From Acanthococcus lagerstroemiae (Eukaryota > Arthropoda > Insecta > Hemiptera > Eriococcidae): 64,000 nt of DNA. The position numbers and the translations under genes are program-made. The notes below the pieces were generated by a model, which saw only the letters and a program-made list of their open reading frames with translations, was not told the DNA's origin and ran no database searches. Shown one piece after another: positions 1 through 13,000 of the stretch (position 1 is the stretch's first letter; the number at the start of each line of letters is the position of its first letter). The stretch is from positions 38,498,001-38,562,000 of the forward strand of contig CM063106.1 in assembly GCA_031841125.1 (NCBI GenBank), given 5' to 3'.

Positions 1-1494
1 CAGACATCAAATAGTTCGGAATTGGAATTTGCACATTTTGAAGGGCATTAATTTTAATAGGACCGGAATCGGATCCGCAATTTTCAATTCAATTCGAAGA
101 AGTTAACTACAAGGTAATCAATATTCAATTTAAATACAAAGTAAGAGGTTGGGATTTTGAATATTTGGGCAGTAGGTATCATTACTAGCGACTAGTATGA
201 TAACTAATGACTTCTGGTCTATTCCATTTAACTGAGAAATGTTCAACATGGACACAAGACAAATGTTCCTTAAGTCATCGATATTACCATCAAATAAGTT
301 CAAGAGCATTACGAGATAATCTATAATATGAATGTATTTTGGTTCGTAGGATTCCAAAAATGAAAACCAGCAGCGAGTAGAACGGTTTAAAGCTGCATTC
401 GAAATAAGCAGATCAAAGGTCTCTTCTGAGAGGCGGTGCGCAAACGAGCCGGAGGGTCATTCGCTTCCCTCGGTTCTAGCGTAAGTTTTCATTTTAAAAT
501 AGGACTAGTGTTTTAGGGTTCTTGCAATTTTCATTTCTTAAAAACAAACGTACACATTCATTCATTAACACTAATAATCCCCCTCCCCCTATAGAGGAGC
601 AATGCTCAGCCATCCCTGTTAACAAAATAACAGCAACATTAACCCCTGAATTGGGATTAAAATTCAAGAACTGAATTCAGGCAAGACTGACATGTACGAA
701 CGTGATCATAGACTTCTTAGTAACATTGACTCACACTCAGCTACTGAACAACATGACCAAGAAAAAACTGTTAGAAATTGGGAGAGTCTGCTATCATTTT
801 TCGTTCTTGAAGATTCTGATAGGTGATGATGGCATAAAAATGTTGTACAAGAAAAATAAGAGCTGCGAATCGAGGCTTCAATGGAAGCTCGGCGCTCGCG
901 GCGCTTTTTGATATGAAGAATCGAAAATGCATTCCATTTAGGCCATCACCATCGAAAAATATCTTGTACTTTAAATTCTCTATTATCAAGTTTGAAGAAT
1001 GAATTCGGTTTTTATTTTTGAAGACAGACTTTTCTTCTTCTTCTAATGCTACATCCGGTTTCGAACGTCGATGACCGTGGCGAACACATGTCGTGCGGCT
1101 CACATGTAAATTAAAGACCAGAGTAAGTTTTCGATTAAAAATAAAAAAAAAAGGTAATAAGATTCATATTATTGATATTATTAACTCGTTCTTGGAAAGA
1201 ATAAGTGTGTTTTGGGGCCTACATCCTATCTTTATTGAAATTAATGAGATAATTTGCCGAGAATCTTGGTCTTTAACCAGGCTTCTGGCCTGCTAAAAGA
1301 TTAGACAGGCCTTCGAGAAAAAATTTGCAATAAGTCAAAATTTCATTCGAAGAATCATTTTACAACATGGTATAATTTCAGGTTCATTTTACCCACATGA
1401 TCTTTGTAAGTTAGAGAAGCGTCCGGTTTGTACAGGGTTATAATTAGAGACCGGATTCCTCGGCATTGGGCACCTTTTTTCCTTGAGGGCGAAA
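1..1494. other. Intergenic, no gene recognised
   Basis: AT-rich sequence with only short open frames of non-protein-like composition on both strands. No RNA gene, clear repeat pair or transposon end is visible. Confidence 0.5.
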
Positions 1495-1499
1495 TCAAT

Positions 1500-1767
1500 C
1501 AGGGTGTCCACGTTTTTCCGAGAATAAAATTCCCTATTTTCCAGTCCATTTTCCAACTTTTTCGCAACAAATAAATTATTAAAAAAAAAAAGTTCAATTG
1601 AGTATGACAAAGAAACTTGTACAATGCTTTCACATCATATCATTTTCTTCAAAATTCCCTGAATTTTACGATTTTTTTTTTTTTCAAAATTCCTGACTTC
1701 CCCAGGTCTCACAGAATTTTCTCACTTTTCCTTGACTTCCAGGATTTCCAGAAAAGTGACCACCCTG
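1500..1767. mobile_element. 268-bp MITE with 5-bp target duplication TCAAT
   Basis: The ends are imperfect inverted repeats: left CAGGGTGTCCAC followed by a T-rich stretch, right the reverse complement of CAGGGTGGTCACTTTTC. TCAAT lies directly outside both ends (1495-1499 and 1768-1772). The inside is AT-rich and non-coding. A related but truncated end is visible near 52850-52975. CAGGGTG-type ends suggest a DNA transposon derivative; the superfamily is not certain. Confidence 0.65.
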
Positions 1768-2320
1768 TCAATGTGAGTCAAAATGAAGTTCGAATCATGA
1801 GGAATGGGACGCAGGGAAAAAATTATATTTTGCCGAAAAATGTCGGAACGACAAAAAATTGTTGTTCTCGAATAAAATTAAGGAATGAAGTACTGTACTA
1901 CAGCGCGAATATGACACTAACGACTATCGAATTATCAAATACACATAGCCGTTATGTACTATTTTCACATATCAGAGCAAGTCTCGTCGTGGGGTACACA
2001 GTATCGTTTACCCCCCTCCACCCATTAATAGAAATGAAAACTGAGGAGTATTCAGCAAGTAAATAAAAATGAGCCTCGAAAAAATTACGAAATTTCTGTA
2101 ACTTGACAAGATTTTTTTCTTTCTTTCACTTTTTGAGCGACAAGAAAACATTTTTCTTGTTTGCCGACTTTCATTTCAAATTTTTGCACCCCCCCCCCCC
2201 AAAAACCAACCTTCCGACGCTGCTGTTTTTTCTTTTCTTTTATGTCTATCAACATTTTACCCTCTTAATCGAAGACAGCTAGAGTTGAGTCTATCTGCTA
2301 CTTTGATTTGTAATTCTCTA

Positions 2321-2969
2321 ATTGAATCGGTTAGAACCAAAAGAAATTAAGTCCACGTTTGTCGTTTTTGCTTTTTTCACGGAATATAGGTTATTGAAGT
2401 ATCGCGGATCTGCTGGTGTGGTCGAAATTTCGTGAAACAGCTGGGAAAGTGCTTTTTGGCAACATCGCTTTCTGTGAATTATTTGTAATAAAATTTTTTT
2501 CAGAAATTGTTTAAAAAGCGTGTATTTTAGTGTAAAAAAATAGAAATAAATAAAAAATTCCGGCCCACCCCCCTCTTTTTGCATTTTTATACCTAAAAAG
2601 TGCTATTTTCAAAAACGAAATCGCAATTTTCCAATTCAGCTTCGCAGAGCTTTTTTTCTTACAAGCAGGGATTTTGCTCAATTGGAATGGGACCAAGACT
2701 AAAGTGACCCCTTTATGTCTGGCTATAAGGGGGGGGGGTGTAATTTCGAGCCGTAAAACTGCAAAAAAAAATCGTTCAGAACCAAAAAAGGTTAAGTCCA
2801 AAAACTTTGAGCCAGCTCCGGCCCATAAAAATTTTATTCGACGGAACCGAGCTTAAAAGTTGTCTCCTGTTATTCCACGATTTTCAAATTTTCGAATAAA
2901 ACAGTTTTTTTCGCTTCCTGAAAAGTGCGATTTTTGGACTTAACCACTTTTGGTTCTAACCGATTCAAT
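2321..2969. mobile_element. 649-bp non-autonomous TIR element with TA target site
   Basis: The first 23 bases, beginning ATTGAATCGGTTAGAACC, return perfectly as an inverted repeat at 2969 and stay similar for about 35 bases (AAGTCCA). TA flanks both ends (2319-2320, 2970-2971), as in Tc1/mariner-type insertions. The inside has no transposase. An internal stretch near 2775-2805 repeats part of the terminal motif. Similar 'ggacttaac' fragments lie at about 3682, 3836 and 3980, suggesting more decayed copies. Confidence 0.7.
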
Positions 2970-2971
2970 TA

Positions 2972-5900
2972 TCGAATACATAAATGAGATAAAAAGAAAA
3001 TTTTTTAAAATGCCGAATTATGGCAAATTTTTTGATTTTGGTGCCGAAATCCATATGTTTCAATACCGAAGAATCCAGTCTCCAGTTATAATCCACAAGG
3101 GGTATTTCATGTTAAATTTAAAATAAAATGGATTGCTGATCGAATATCGCATAGAATTTTTGACAAGATAATGATTTTACATGTTGAGAAAAAATTTAAG
3201 ATCAACCCCAAATCGTTCAAGAAAAGTCGTTCCGTAATCCGAGAGATCAATAATTGTGATATTGCCAGCTGCATCGCAACTGTTGTCTAGAGAAAATCGG
3301 AATCGGTAAGATGACCACACCTGCTGAAGGTCAGCTATTGAAAAGTGATGGAGAAATTAGAAGGCCACAACACCCAGTTCGAAATACTTTAGGTCACCAA
3401 CCTGTTAAACGTGGAAGATATTTGAAAATGTGAACGACAATCTAAGTACCTTATTATCGAATTCCCCTTCTAACTGAAGGCCGCTTTTCCAAAATCAGTC
3501 AAGTCAATTTTTGCAATTTTGAGAAAATCGAAGAAAACGTGAGAAATAATTTTCCACTAGTAGTTGGTGCATACGAATGGATGGGTTGGCAGAAGCGAAC
3601 ACTCGCGTTCAAGATACAGTTATCGAGAATGGGAAAAGATACCGTTTCCACCCTCCTGGAACCCCGTTAGGGGGGAAAATGATGGACTTAACCAGTTTTG
3701 CCTGACCCCAAACTCATTATCGCAATACAAGAAAGAAATAAGTTCGGAATTATCTAACAAACTACTGTGGGAAGCGAACATAATCGCTCTTACTACGCGC
3801 TTTCTCTACTTCATTTCATGCTACCTATTATCAATGGACTTAGCTGGTTTTGGAAGATCGAACTATGTTCGAATACTTAGAATATGTAAACAGGAACAAA
3901 ATAGATCTTAATTCTTGCAGCCGTCGACAGAGGCACTTCCATAATACCTAGGAACGCTAGTTTCGCGATTTCTTCAAAAATGGACTTAACTGGTTTTGGA
4001 AATACCGCCTTCAATTCGGACTTAAAATGAGACATTTGCATACCTGCACATGTACGTACCGAACAGACTTTTTTTAGTTTAAGGGGGTTCTAATTCCTTC
4101 AGAGGGTAAATTTTACCAACTGAAAATATTATGAGAATTTCACTCCCTCAATTTTACCAACAGGTTATGCTCATTACAGGGGGGGGGGAGGTACTTTCAG
4201 CAACAGAGAATTAAAATGAAAAATTTGCAATTTGAAAAATAACTTTGATATTAACAAAGATTTTTAAAAAGTTTATACCCCTTCAATGATTCCGGCTGAT
4301 GATTTATAAATATATTACTTTTAGTTTGGCCAAATAACGAAAACAAATTCTAGGATCGACAAGACAAACAAAGGAAATTGTTACTTCAACATTTTTCTTC
4401 AAGTGATTGGTAATTGTTCTACCACTATGTCATCATTTTTTAAGTAAAGGGGAGGGGTATTTCTTCCTGATACGTCCACGAACCCTGCAACCACCTGTAA
4501 GCTAAATAAACCGCGTTCAAAACATTCTTTTTTTACGGCTAAAAATCGAAGTTGCTTCAAAACAGACTAGGAATTTCACAGGCACAAATGGCACCAATTG
4601 TTTAGGATGGTGCTTGAAAGCAATCGTGACCTCCTCACTTTTCTATCAGCAGACGCTGATTCCACTTTAAAATAATCAACCAAGTGTCACATCGCTTTAC
4701 ATATTAAAGAATTTTTTCAATTTCTTCGTCTCGACTGAAACGAGTTGAAATCTACACATGCCCAATCATGCCACTGAAAAAGATGGAAAGTTGGCTTTCC
4801 CTTAGCCCGAATTTTTGAAATTATCGCGAGTCTGCCACCTTCACTGAGCGATCTTCACCAATCAGAATCTTAAAGACATAACTATTCATCACAAACATTC
4901 ATTCAACCGATTAAAGTCTGGATAATTCCAACAGACCATTCGACAGCTAACGCCTCATATACGGTGAATATTCAAAAATATTAAAAAAGCGTGGGTGCTG
5001 TAAACGCTGTTAATGAACTCGTTACGATAAATAACTCGTGAACTCTACAGCATCTATCTATAAATAACTATACGAATAACGTTATCGTACGATAAAATAA
5101 CTTTTCGATAAATGTACTCTAGCGCTTGTATCGATGCTTTTCGAACACCATGTTAGAAAAGTAGTGGGTCTCATAAATCCCTTCGCTTTTCGGTTGTTCT
5201 GTGTACATGGATAATCGATTTTTGCATGCACATCTGATGCCGAATCTTGGATATTTTCACCATCCGAAAACATTTAAGAGAAACACGCGAAATGGAAACG
5301 AATTGACCGGGTCAAGGGTAGTATATACTGCATACAGCTCCGAAGATGTAGGAGCTATTATCGAGAACACCGCGACAGAGAAATGAATGAGATCAACTGC
5401 TGAAATACATATGACACAAGTGTTTCTTCCAGGAATGGGGAAATTTGAATCCCAAATCGGAAGTATTTTACAAAGATGGAAAAAATACTGATTACCTACA
5501 AACAGCTTCATTTAATGATTCGAATTTTGAACAAAGACAGAAAACTGACAGATTTCCAGAGGCATTCAATTCAGACTGGTGATTGGATTACTGTTCGACA
5601 CTGTTTAAAGCATGCAAAAGTTCAGAAATCGGTTAAAGGTCTCCACGTACGTTGCATTCTATTACATGGAATACAAATACGTAGACTTTTATCCGTGTTG
5701 CAATATAAAACTGATTACGGAGAGCAATAACTAAGTAAATACTCCTTATCTTATGTCAGTTTCTCACACAAATTCTCATCAAATTTATCTCACACGGCCG
5801 GCAGATTACGTCGCAAGTGAAACAGAATCGACAAACAGATATCAAATAAAAAACCCTAATTGGGACGGTGGGTGCTCGCTGGTAATACTAAAATATAATC

Positions 5901-6537
5901 GTACTCGGTGCCTGTTCGTAGTCCGGTCATGAGGAACTGAGAATTTTTCTTCTAATCTCTAAGCCAATTCATATACGTAACCCATCCAGATATCCGGTCA
6001 ATGCGCTTTCATATACTTAAAATATTACAAAATTAGAACTGTAAGAATAAACTTAAAACGAATTTTGATGTCTTCAACAAAACGCTATTATTTCGAATAT
6101 TCCCGAAACCAACAACAAATTTGGAACGACATAAACTTCATATGCAAAGAACGAACAAAAAATCGTGAATCTGGTAACTATACGCAATGTTCTTCGAGAT
6201 ATTGCGACTCCGTTCCAGGCTACAGCATTGTTATTCATTTTTTTGCCTCTAGATCGTTCATCAGTTTTCCAGCTGCTTCGCTAAAATCAAAATCAAATGC
6301 TCTCGCGTATGCGGCGCTAGTTTTCAAATTCAAAAACCGAAATATCTCGCATTGAAGCGGTCGTCTTTAAGAACGACCGATATCGTCAGGCGTTTTAAAA
6401 ATACATACTTACAATTAATAAAATCGTATAGATTAAACGATAGGAAATAAAATCAAAATAACAATTATAACATTCGTTAATCGTTTGCCTACGCTTGTGA
6501 AATGTTAATTGGATACGGCTCCGGAAATAAATCGCTT
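2972..6537. other. Intergenic, no gene recognised
   Basis: AT-rich DNA with G-runs near 4181 and 4450 and scattered short frames. Decayed 'ggacttaac(t/c)ggttttg' fragments related to the element at 2321-2969 occur between 3680 and 4000. A cluster of related 'cgataaataac' words lies at 5020-5110. I see nothing I would call a gene. Confidence 0.45.
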
Positions 6538-7043
6538 TCAAAAAACGACGAAAGGAACCTTGCCTAAATCAATCGCTACGTCTCCGAAACTCTTCGGCCG
6601 AGAAATTATTATATCGTTCTCACTATCAATATAAAAGTGTTGTAAGCTCTGGCGACCTCGCTCCAGTCGGAACACGCGTAGGCTAACCTCCACTAACATA
6701 TCTTTAAAACGCTTATAATCGCCATCGCAAAACCGATCAATGGGGGGGTAAAATCGTGGGGGAAAACTTCTTCGAAATCTAAATAAAAGCACCGAATAAA
6801 GACAGAGAGAAAAAAAGAAGGAATAAAACAAAATAATAATAATAATAATTAAAGGATAAAAATAAGGTACCTTTGCACTACAGGCAACTCCGAAAGAAAG
6901 TAAACGATAACAGAAATAAACGAAAAGAGAAAGAAAAAAGAAAAATAAATAATTGAAATTGGGACTATAAGGAAAACTAAATAGCGATAGATAAATCGCT
7001 TTCCGGAGCGAAAGCAAAGGATTTGCATTTTTGCATTACCCGG
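6538..7043 (-). other. Probable 3' UTR of the BTB zinc-finger gene
   Basis: The sequence immediately after the zinc-finger stop codon is AT-rich with T/A homopolymers and an AAT microsatellite near 6836-6850. The long minus-strand frame across it encodes mainly Phe, Leu and Ser in low-complexity order, so it is not taken as a gene. I could not pick a poly(A) site. Confidence 0.4.
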
Positions 7044-10000
7044 TCAAGGTTGCATGTGTTGTTGCTGCGGTTGCTGTTGCTGGGACTGCTGCTGGGATTG
7101 CTGCTGTTTCTTTTGAGATGTGCTACCGTCCGATAGAGCTGCCGTCGGCGGATGTCTATAGGAGACGTGTTTGCGTAGAGCGTCGCGAGATCTGGATACG
7201 TGATTGCAGGCGGAGCAAGCGTACTGCATATTCTGGTGGGTTTCCATGTGCACACGTAAATTATAATGATTACTCAACTGTTTTCCGCAGATGAAGCACA
7301 CCGTAAATGTTTTCGCTACGTTTCCTTTACTGCTTTTAAACGTTTCTGATGTACCTGGAAATCAGACATAAAGAATTATTCGAAAAGTGTAGCGTGACTG
7401 ACGGATGAAACTTGGGCACTTCATCATAAGAACCCGAGGGTAACATGCGGTACCTGACTTCTGAAAGAAGCACCGATTACTTCTAGTACTGAAAAGTCAC
7501 CTCATCAGACAAAAATGGTGAACATCGGAGCTGAAGCTATAGTTGCCTGAATTTCTCTATATGTCCATACATGAACCTGGTTTTCCCCGTCACACAGTGG
7601 TTCCTCAGAAAATCTAGCTGGCCAAAAATCGAAAAATGAACCACGATAAATTGATAAACAACTAGGCAGGTATTGTTCTACAACCCTCAAAGCACTTGCT
7701 GGTGCTGTTCCAGTATGCGCAGTGGCGTCGCATGGTGCTCTTTCCCAGGTGTTCAACTGGCGGGTCTACGCCTCCCCCCCCCACACACACAAAAATCAGT
7801 ATGTATTAAAAAACTTATGGTCAGTATCAGTATGCATAAAATAATGGGTGTCAATGAAGAATGAAGTTGCATCCATCCACTCCGCACATAGCACCATGCG
7901 CATGCGCTTCCAGAACGTTCATTTTTGCTGGTGAACACCCTGCCATTTAAATTAACAAAGTTTCTGCTTCATTCTTTGTGGTCTTCGTTGCGAACGCCAC
8001 TACGACAAGACAAACTAGAGTGTGCAATGTTGATAGTGAACATCCGACGCAATTCCTATAGCATGTGACCAAGATAACGCCACTACAACAAGACTGACAA
8101 GAGTGTGCAATGTTGCTAGTGAACATCCTACGCGATTCCTATAGCATGCGACAAAGATAACGCCACTGCCACAAGACTGACAAGAGTGTGCAATGTTGCT
8201 AGTGAACATCCTACGCGATTCCTATAGCATGCGACAAAGATAACGCCACTGCAACAAGACTGACAAGAGTGTGCAATGTTGCTAGTGAACATCCGACGCA
8301 ATTCCTATAGCATGTGACCAAGATAACGCCACTGCAACAAGACTGACAAGAGTGTGCAATGTTGCTAGTGAACATCCTACACAATTCCTATAGCATGCGA
8401 CAAAGATAACGCCATTGCGACAAGACTGATGAGAGTGTGCAATGTTGCTAGTGAACATCTTACGCAATTCCCATAGTATGTGACAAAGATAACGCCACTG
8501 CAACAAGACCAACAAGAGTGTGCAATGTTGCTAGTGAACATATCCTATGCAATTCCTATAGTATGTGACAAAGATAAGAACCGCGCAGAGCGTAAAGAGA
8601 AAAATTCCGGTTATTTTTCAAGGTTATAGTTTGTATTTTAATCAAGATTAAAATAGTTCCTTGTTTCTGGGATTTTTGTTGTAAGACAAAAATTAAGTGG
8701 GCGTGCAGTGAACACCTTGAACACCCAGACACGACGCCACTGAGTATGCGATCTCCTACTCGCAGATAAACAATGCAGTAACCCAGTATAGTGGTAACAA
8801 AAACCTTTCCTTGATCAGTATAAGTAGGTAGAAAATGGGTCGGCTGGCGCAGATCCCTGTATTTTCAAATGGAGTGACGTCACAGCGCAAGGAAAGTGTC
8901 ATGATTCCCCTGTAAACCTTGAGTATGCAATTTGTGTACTATGCTTGTTGAAAACTCGTGTTTCGGACCGTTGATTTCTACCTATGTTGTGTACAGATAC
9001 TTACTACGTGATGATGAGTATACCACAATTCTCCCCTTCCCCTTTATCGATTACTCCAACACAAGAAGATAAGGAAGCAACAAGTTCTAATCAGTCTACC
9101 ATTTCTAGGACCAGAGTTTGATGCAATTCGTATTCCAATTATTAATATACGCGAAAATACACTCGTTTAGTTTGATGTAACTCGATAAGGCAGGGGGAGG
9201 GTTATGGTACACTCATCATCACGCAGTAAGTATCCCATACACGACATAGTTGGAAATTCGAGCTACTCAAAGTGGTGGCGCGCTGTTGTCATTTACCTTG
9301 TAACCCTGATCAAAGGGAATAGGTATTTCATTTACAGGCATAAGAAGAAATCTCAAAATATTATGAAAACGAAAGCGCTTACCGAAAAAATGAATAGAAC
9401 AAAATTTATAGAGCATAAAATTTCTCGGATTCCATTGAGACAATTTTCATTTCAATCTGATAAATTTTTCTAAAATGTGTAGGGTTTCAGTAGTTCCCTT
9501 TTTTTCACGTACTATAAATTGGGGCTATTTCACACATCTTCCTAGTTTCTTTTTTTAAGTTTTTTCGCAGGGGCAAAATGGACGAATGTTATTGAAAGCT
9601 ATTAATAGTGGTATCATTGGAACGTGAACCGTGTGAGGAAAACATCCATTACAAAAATAATGACGTTGGGCTCGGGGGTCGGTAGTTATGACGTCTGAAA
9701 GTCGTTTGGTAAAGTTAAACGGCTTTGGGGCTATTTTACACATGCCACAAACTACACGCACGTTTGTGGCAGAACATATGTAGCGAACAACACTGATGAT
9801 AGGATTTCAAACAAACAATCGCCTCTCCAGTCTTCCGTGCATGCGTCTTTCCCCATACTATCATATACCTTTCGAAAGCTGATAAAATTCTGCCTCGATT
9901 TACGTCATGATAAAAAATATTCCATAGTACTGTATACTGTAAATGGAGGGAATTTTGTAACCCAACATTTTCACCTTGCTGGGCACTGATATTTTCGCAG

Positions 10001-13000
10001 TGTTCTCAAACACCGAACATACACTTTTTTCGGCTGGAAAATACCAAACCTGGTCAAGTAAACATCCAGGAACACAATAAGACCACAATCAATCATCAAT
10101 GTTCTCTCTTTTCTAGATTGTACAATTCGGACCTAGCAGCGCGGTGTTGCGCTAGTATCGAGTCTTCCCCCTCTTCCGCTCAACGTTAGGATAACGGTGA
10201 ACGTTTTCATGCATTTAAATGGGAAAATCGTGATTTTCGTTTAGTTCCAACGTCGTCAAAAGTTCATTTATGATACCAATCCAAGTAAAAATAAATAGCC
10301 CACTAATGTTTAAATAATATTTGGGACAAGTTTTTGCGAAAAAAATTATTGGAATTAGTGCAGAGTCACTCGAAAATTGAAGTTTTTACATAATGTTCTA
10401 TAGCTTTAGAATATTCATCCTAACGTTGATAGAGCGACATACCGGGTGATGAACGAGAAGTCGCACCATAGGCAAACACGTAGTAACGTGCAACTTGTAC
10501 GTAATGCATGTAGCGGAGATTGTGTAATCGTGTCGGCGCCTCTGCGCCTTATCACATGTTGGCACTATGGTGCGACTTCTCCTTCATCTCCCTGTATGTG
10601 CGTACGTTAGAAATGGTGTGTAAACGGATGTTGTTAAAAACTTCCACAAGATGTCAGCCACTACGCTGCTAGGTCCGAATACTCCTTGCTAACGCGGTAA
10701 AAACAGGCACTTTATAAAGTTACCCCCACAAAAGTAAAGTAGCCCCGGTTTACAGTACCTAAAATTATAAGAGGGCGACTCTTTCGCGCTGGCAGTCCTA
10801 ATCAACGGACTGAAAAACGAGATTTCAACGAGTATAGTACACGGATTGCATACTCAAGGTTTGCAGGGAAATTAGGACACTTTACTTGCGCTGTGACGTC
10901 ACTCCATTTTAAAAATATACAGGGGACCTGTGCCAGCCGACCCATTTTTTTATCTACTAGCGTTTCCTTCGGCTACTGCGAAATGTTTCTGAAAGATTAT
11001 TGTAAGCCAAAGAAGCGTGCACAGACTTTTTGCGCATGGAGACTCTCCTTGGCGACGCCGACGAACACGAGCCATGCCGAAATTGTGGGTCAGAAACGCA
11101 ACAACGCTTTGCGTTTTCTAATTCTACATGCACGCTGTTCAACAAAAGGAAACCAACTAACATTTGTAAACAAAATGAGTTATTAGTATCGTTGGAAAGA
11201 GCGTAAAACGTAGAATTTTTCAAAATTGGGCCCCCGATTCACAAATCTGTACTTACGTAGAAGAAAGCTTATCAGTAAACGCAATGCCATATAATTTCTA
11301 CATGGCTCTTGAACATCGAATCACGGGTTCTCAAAAAGCGGATTTTGCTAGTAGGTTCCCTTTTGCTGAACAACGTCCACATAATGTATTAAAACGGTAG
11401 ATCGCATACGACTACATCATCCATGGTAGATGACAATGGCTGGTAGATAGCATATTTGAACAGCACCCAGTTGCCTCGGCTCCAGTCTTCTAGCTATCAA
11501 ACGTCGTCAAGTAGGCGGAGTTAACCATGAACCGATTTTGCAGTTGCATGCACATATTTTAACCCATGTCTTACTGTTGTAATATTGTGTGGTTTAATAT
11601 GATGAATGTTTTTCTAATGTAGGTACTTTTCATAGTGAATCAGAATTTAGGTTTGTTTTTTGGTTTAAACGCGTTACAATGTGAGAATTTGATGTTTGAA
11701 ATAAGTACATTATTTATGTTATCTAATGTTCACTACTTTTAGCTCCACAAAAATTTCTGGGCATTTCTGGGCAAAATGTTTTTCTCTCAATTATTCCTTA
11801 GGATCAGGAACGTACCGATAGGGAGAAGGGGCATGGCAGCGGGGAATTCCTCCCCCCGCCGTACGAATTTTTCACTCAGCAGTAGGGAAAATTTACCATT
11901 TCAGTCAGGTGAGTTGGAAAAATCTAACAAGTTTGATACTTGGGAATTCTCGACTGAGTCAGTTGGGACTTTCACAATTTTTACTCCCCCCCCCCCTCGG
12001 AAAAACTCTTCGGTACGTCCTTGCTTTAGGATGTGTGCTTTTAGGAACTTCTCATACTTTTTTGCAACTTTTTGCAATTTTGTGAGAAAACGCTACATAA
12101 GTGTTATTAACACTACTGTTTTACACGCTGAATTTTCCGAATTTTTAGTTTTGCCCTTCCCCCCTTGAACCCCCAATAGTGTTTATGGCCAAAATAATGT
12201 CAAAAACGTATTCAGGAGATTTGAAAACAATTTTGATACATTATACGGTAGTTTTCCGAATTTTCAGTTTTGCCACTCCCCCTTTGAACCCTTTCTGTGT
12301 TTCGACTGAAAATTTCATGAAAAATGAATTCAGCGCTTTCGAAACCCCCGAATGACAAGTTTCAGATTTGTGGTCAGCTAGATTTTCTGAGGTACCACTG
12401 TGCGTCACAGGTCCATTGCCAAAAGTTCAATGAGGGTCCTAAGAATACTAACCCTAGTAAACGTTTTGAAGAGCCGCCGGTTTAACCCACACCTCGCTCT
12501 CATAATAAACTAGTAGCCTTCGCTTCCCAAACATTTCGTAGTTCAACAGCCTCTTTCGCCGACAAATGTAGCTGAAAGTAAATTAAAACTGACAGACAAA
12601 ATGGAAAAATCGAAGGATATGAAGACTGATAAACAACTTAATAAAAGCGATAAGACGACCATTCACAATACTGAGGTTCGCTAAGACTTCCAATGGAGAG
12701 GGGATGGCATGAGAACATGGAGGCTGATAAACAGCCAAAAGAAGGTCATTAAACAGTCGTTCACAATATGGAGGCTAGTTGAAATTCTAATACAGAATTT
12801 TAAAAATATTTAGTACTTTGATAAAACCAGTTAAGACTGATGGGGACTATAGATTCTGCACAGACTCATTTAAACAGTTAACGACACGTTCACGTTGAGA
12901 TTTTGAAGACATAACAAGATATCAAAACTTACTGAAGCCAATTACAACACTGTGATTTCTTGAGACTATTTCGAACTTTGTCAAGAGATTGCGACTCATT

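Larger units (their letters stand above)
9509..10758. mobile_element. Nested 1.25-kb element with short diverged TIRs
   Basis: The left end reads GTACTATAAATTGGGGCTAT. The right end inverted reads GTACTGTAAACCGGGGCTAC. The same end type bounds the element at 44839-45079. Similarity is about 75-80% over 26 bases, so it is less secure than its host element. Confidence 0.45.
8823..10958. mobile_element. 2.1-kb element with about 120-bp terminal inverted repeats
   Basis: The left arm (8823-8945) contains AAATGGGTCGGCTGG, AATGGAGTGACGTCACAGCG and CTTGAGTATGCAAT. The right arm (10836-10958) carries the same words inverted in the same order, with small gaps. No transposase is recognisable inside. 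Three further inverted-repeat pairs are nested concentrically within it. It sits in the BTB gene's large intron. Confidence 0.75.

Noticed and set aside
6538..7017. Minus-strand frame of 159 codons just after the zinc-finger stop
   Set aside because: Low-complexity Phe/Leu/Ser/Tyr sequence produced by A/T-rich 3' UTR and an AAT microsatellite; no domain.
8015..8515. Minus-strand repetitive frames and possible CRISPR-like array
   Set aside because: An 83-bp tandem repeat with no distinct spacers in a eukaryotic intron; the frames are just the repeat read through.
9555..9761. Minus-strand frame with CGMC and CNGC, possible zinc-binding exon of the BTB gene
   Set aside because: No C2H2 spacing, no good splice sites, and it lies inside the nested inverted-repeat element.
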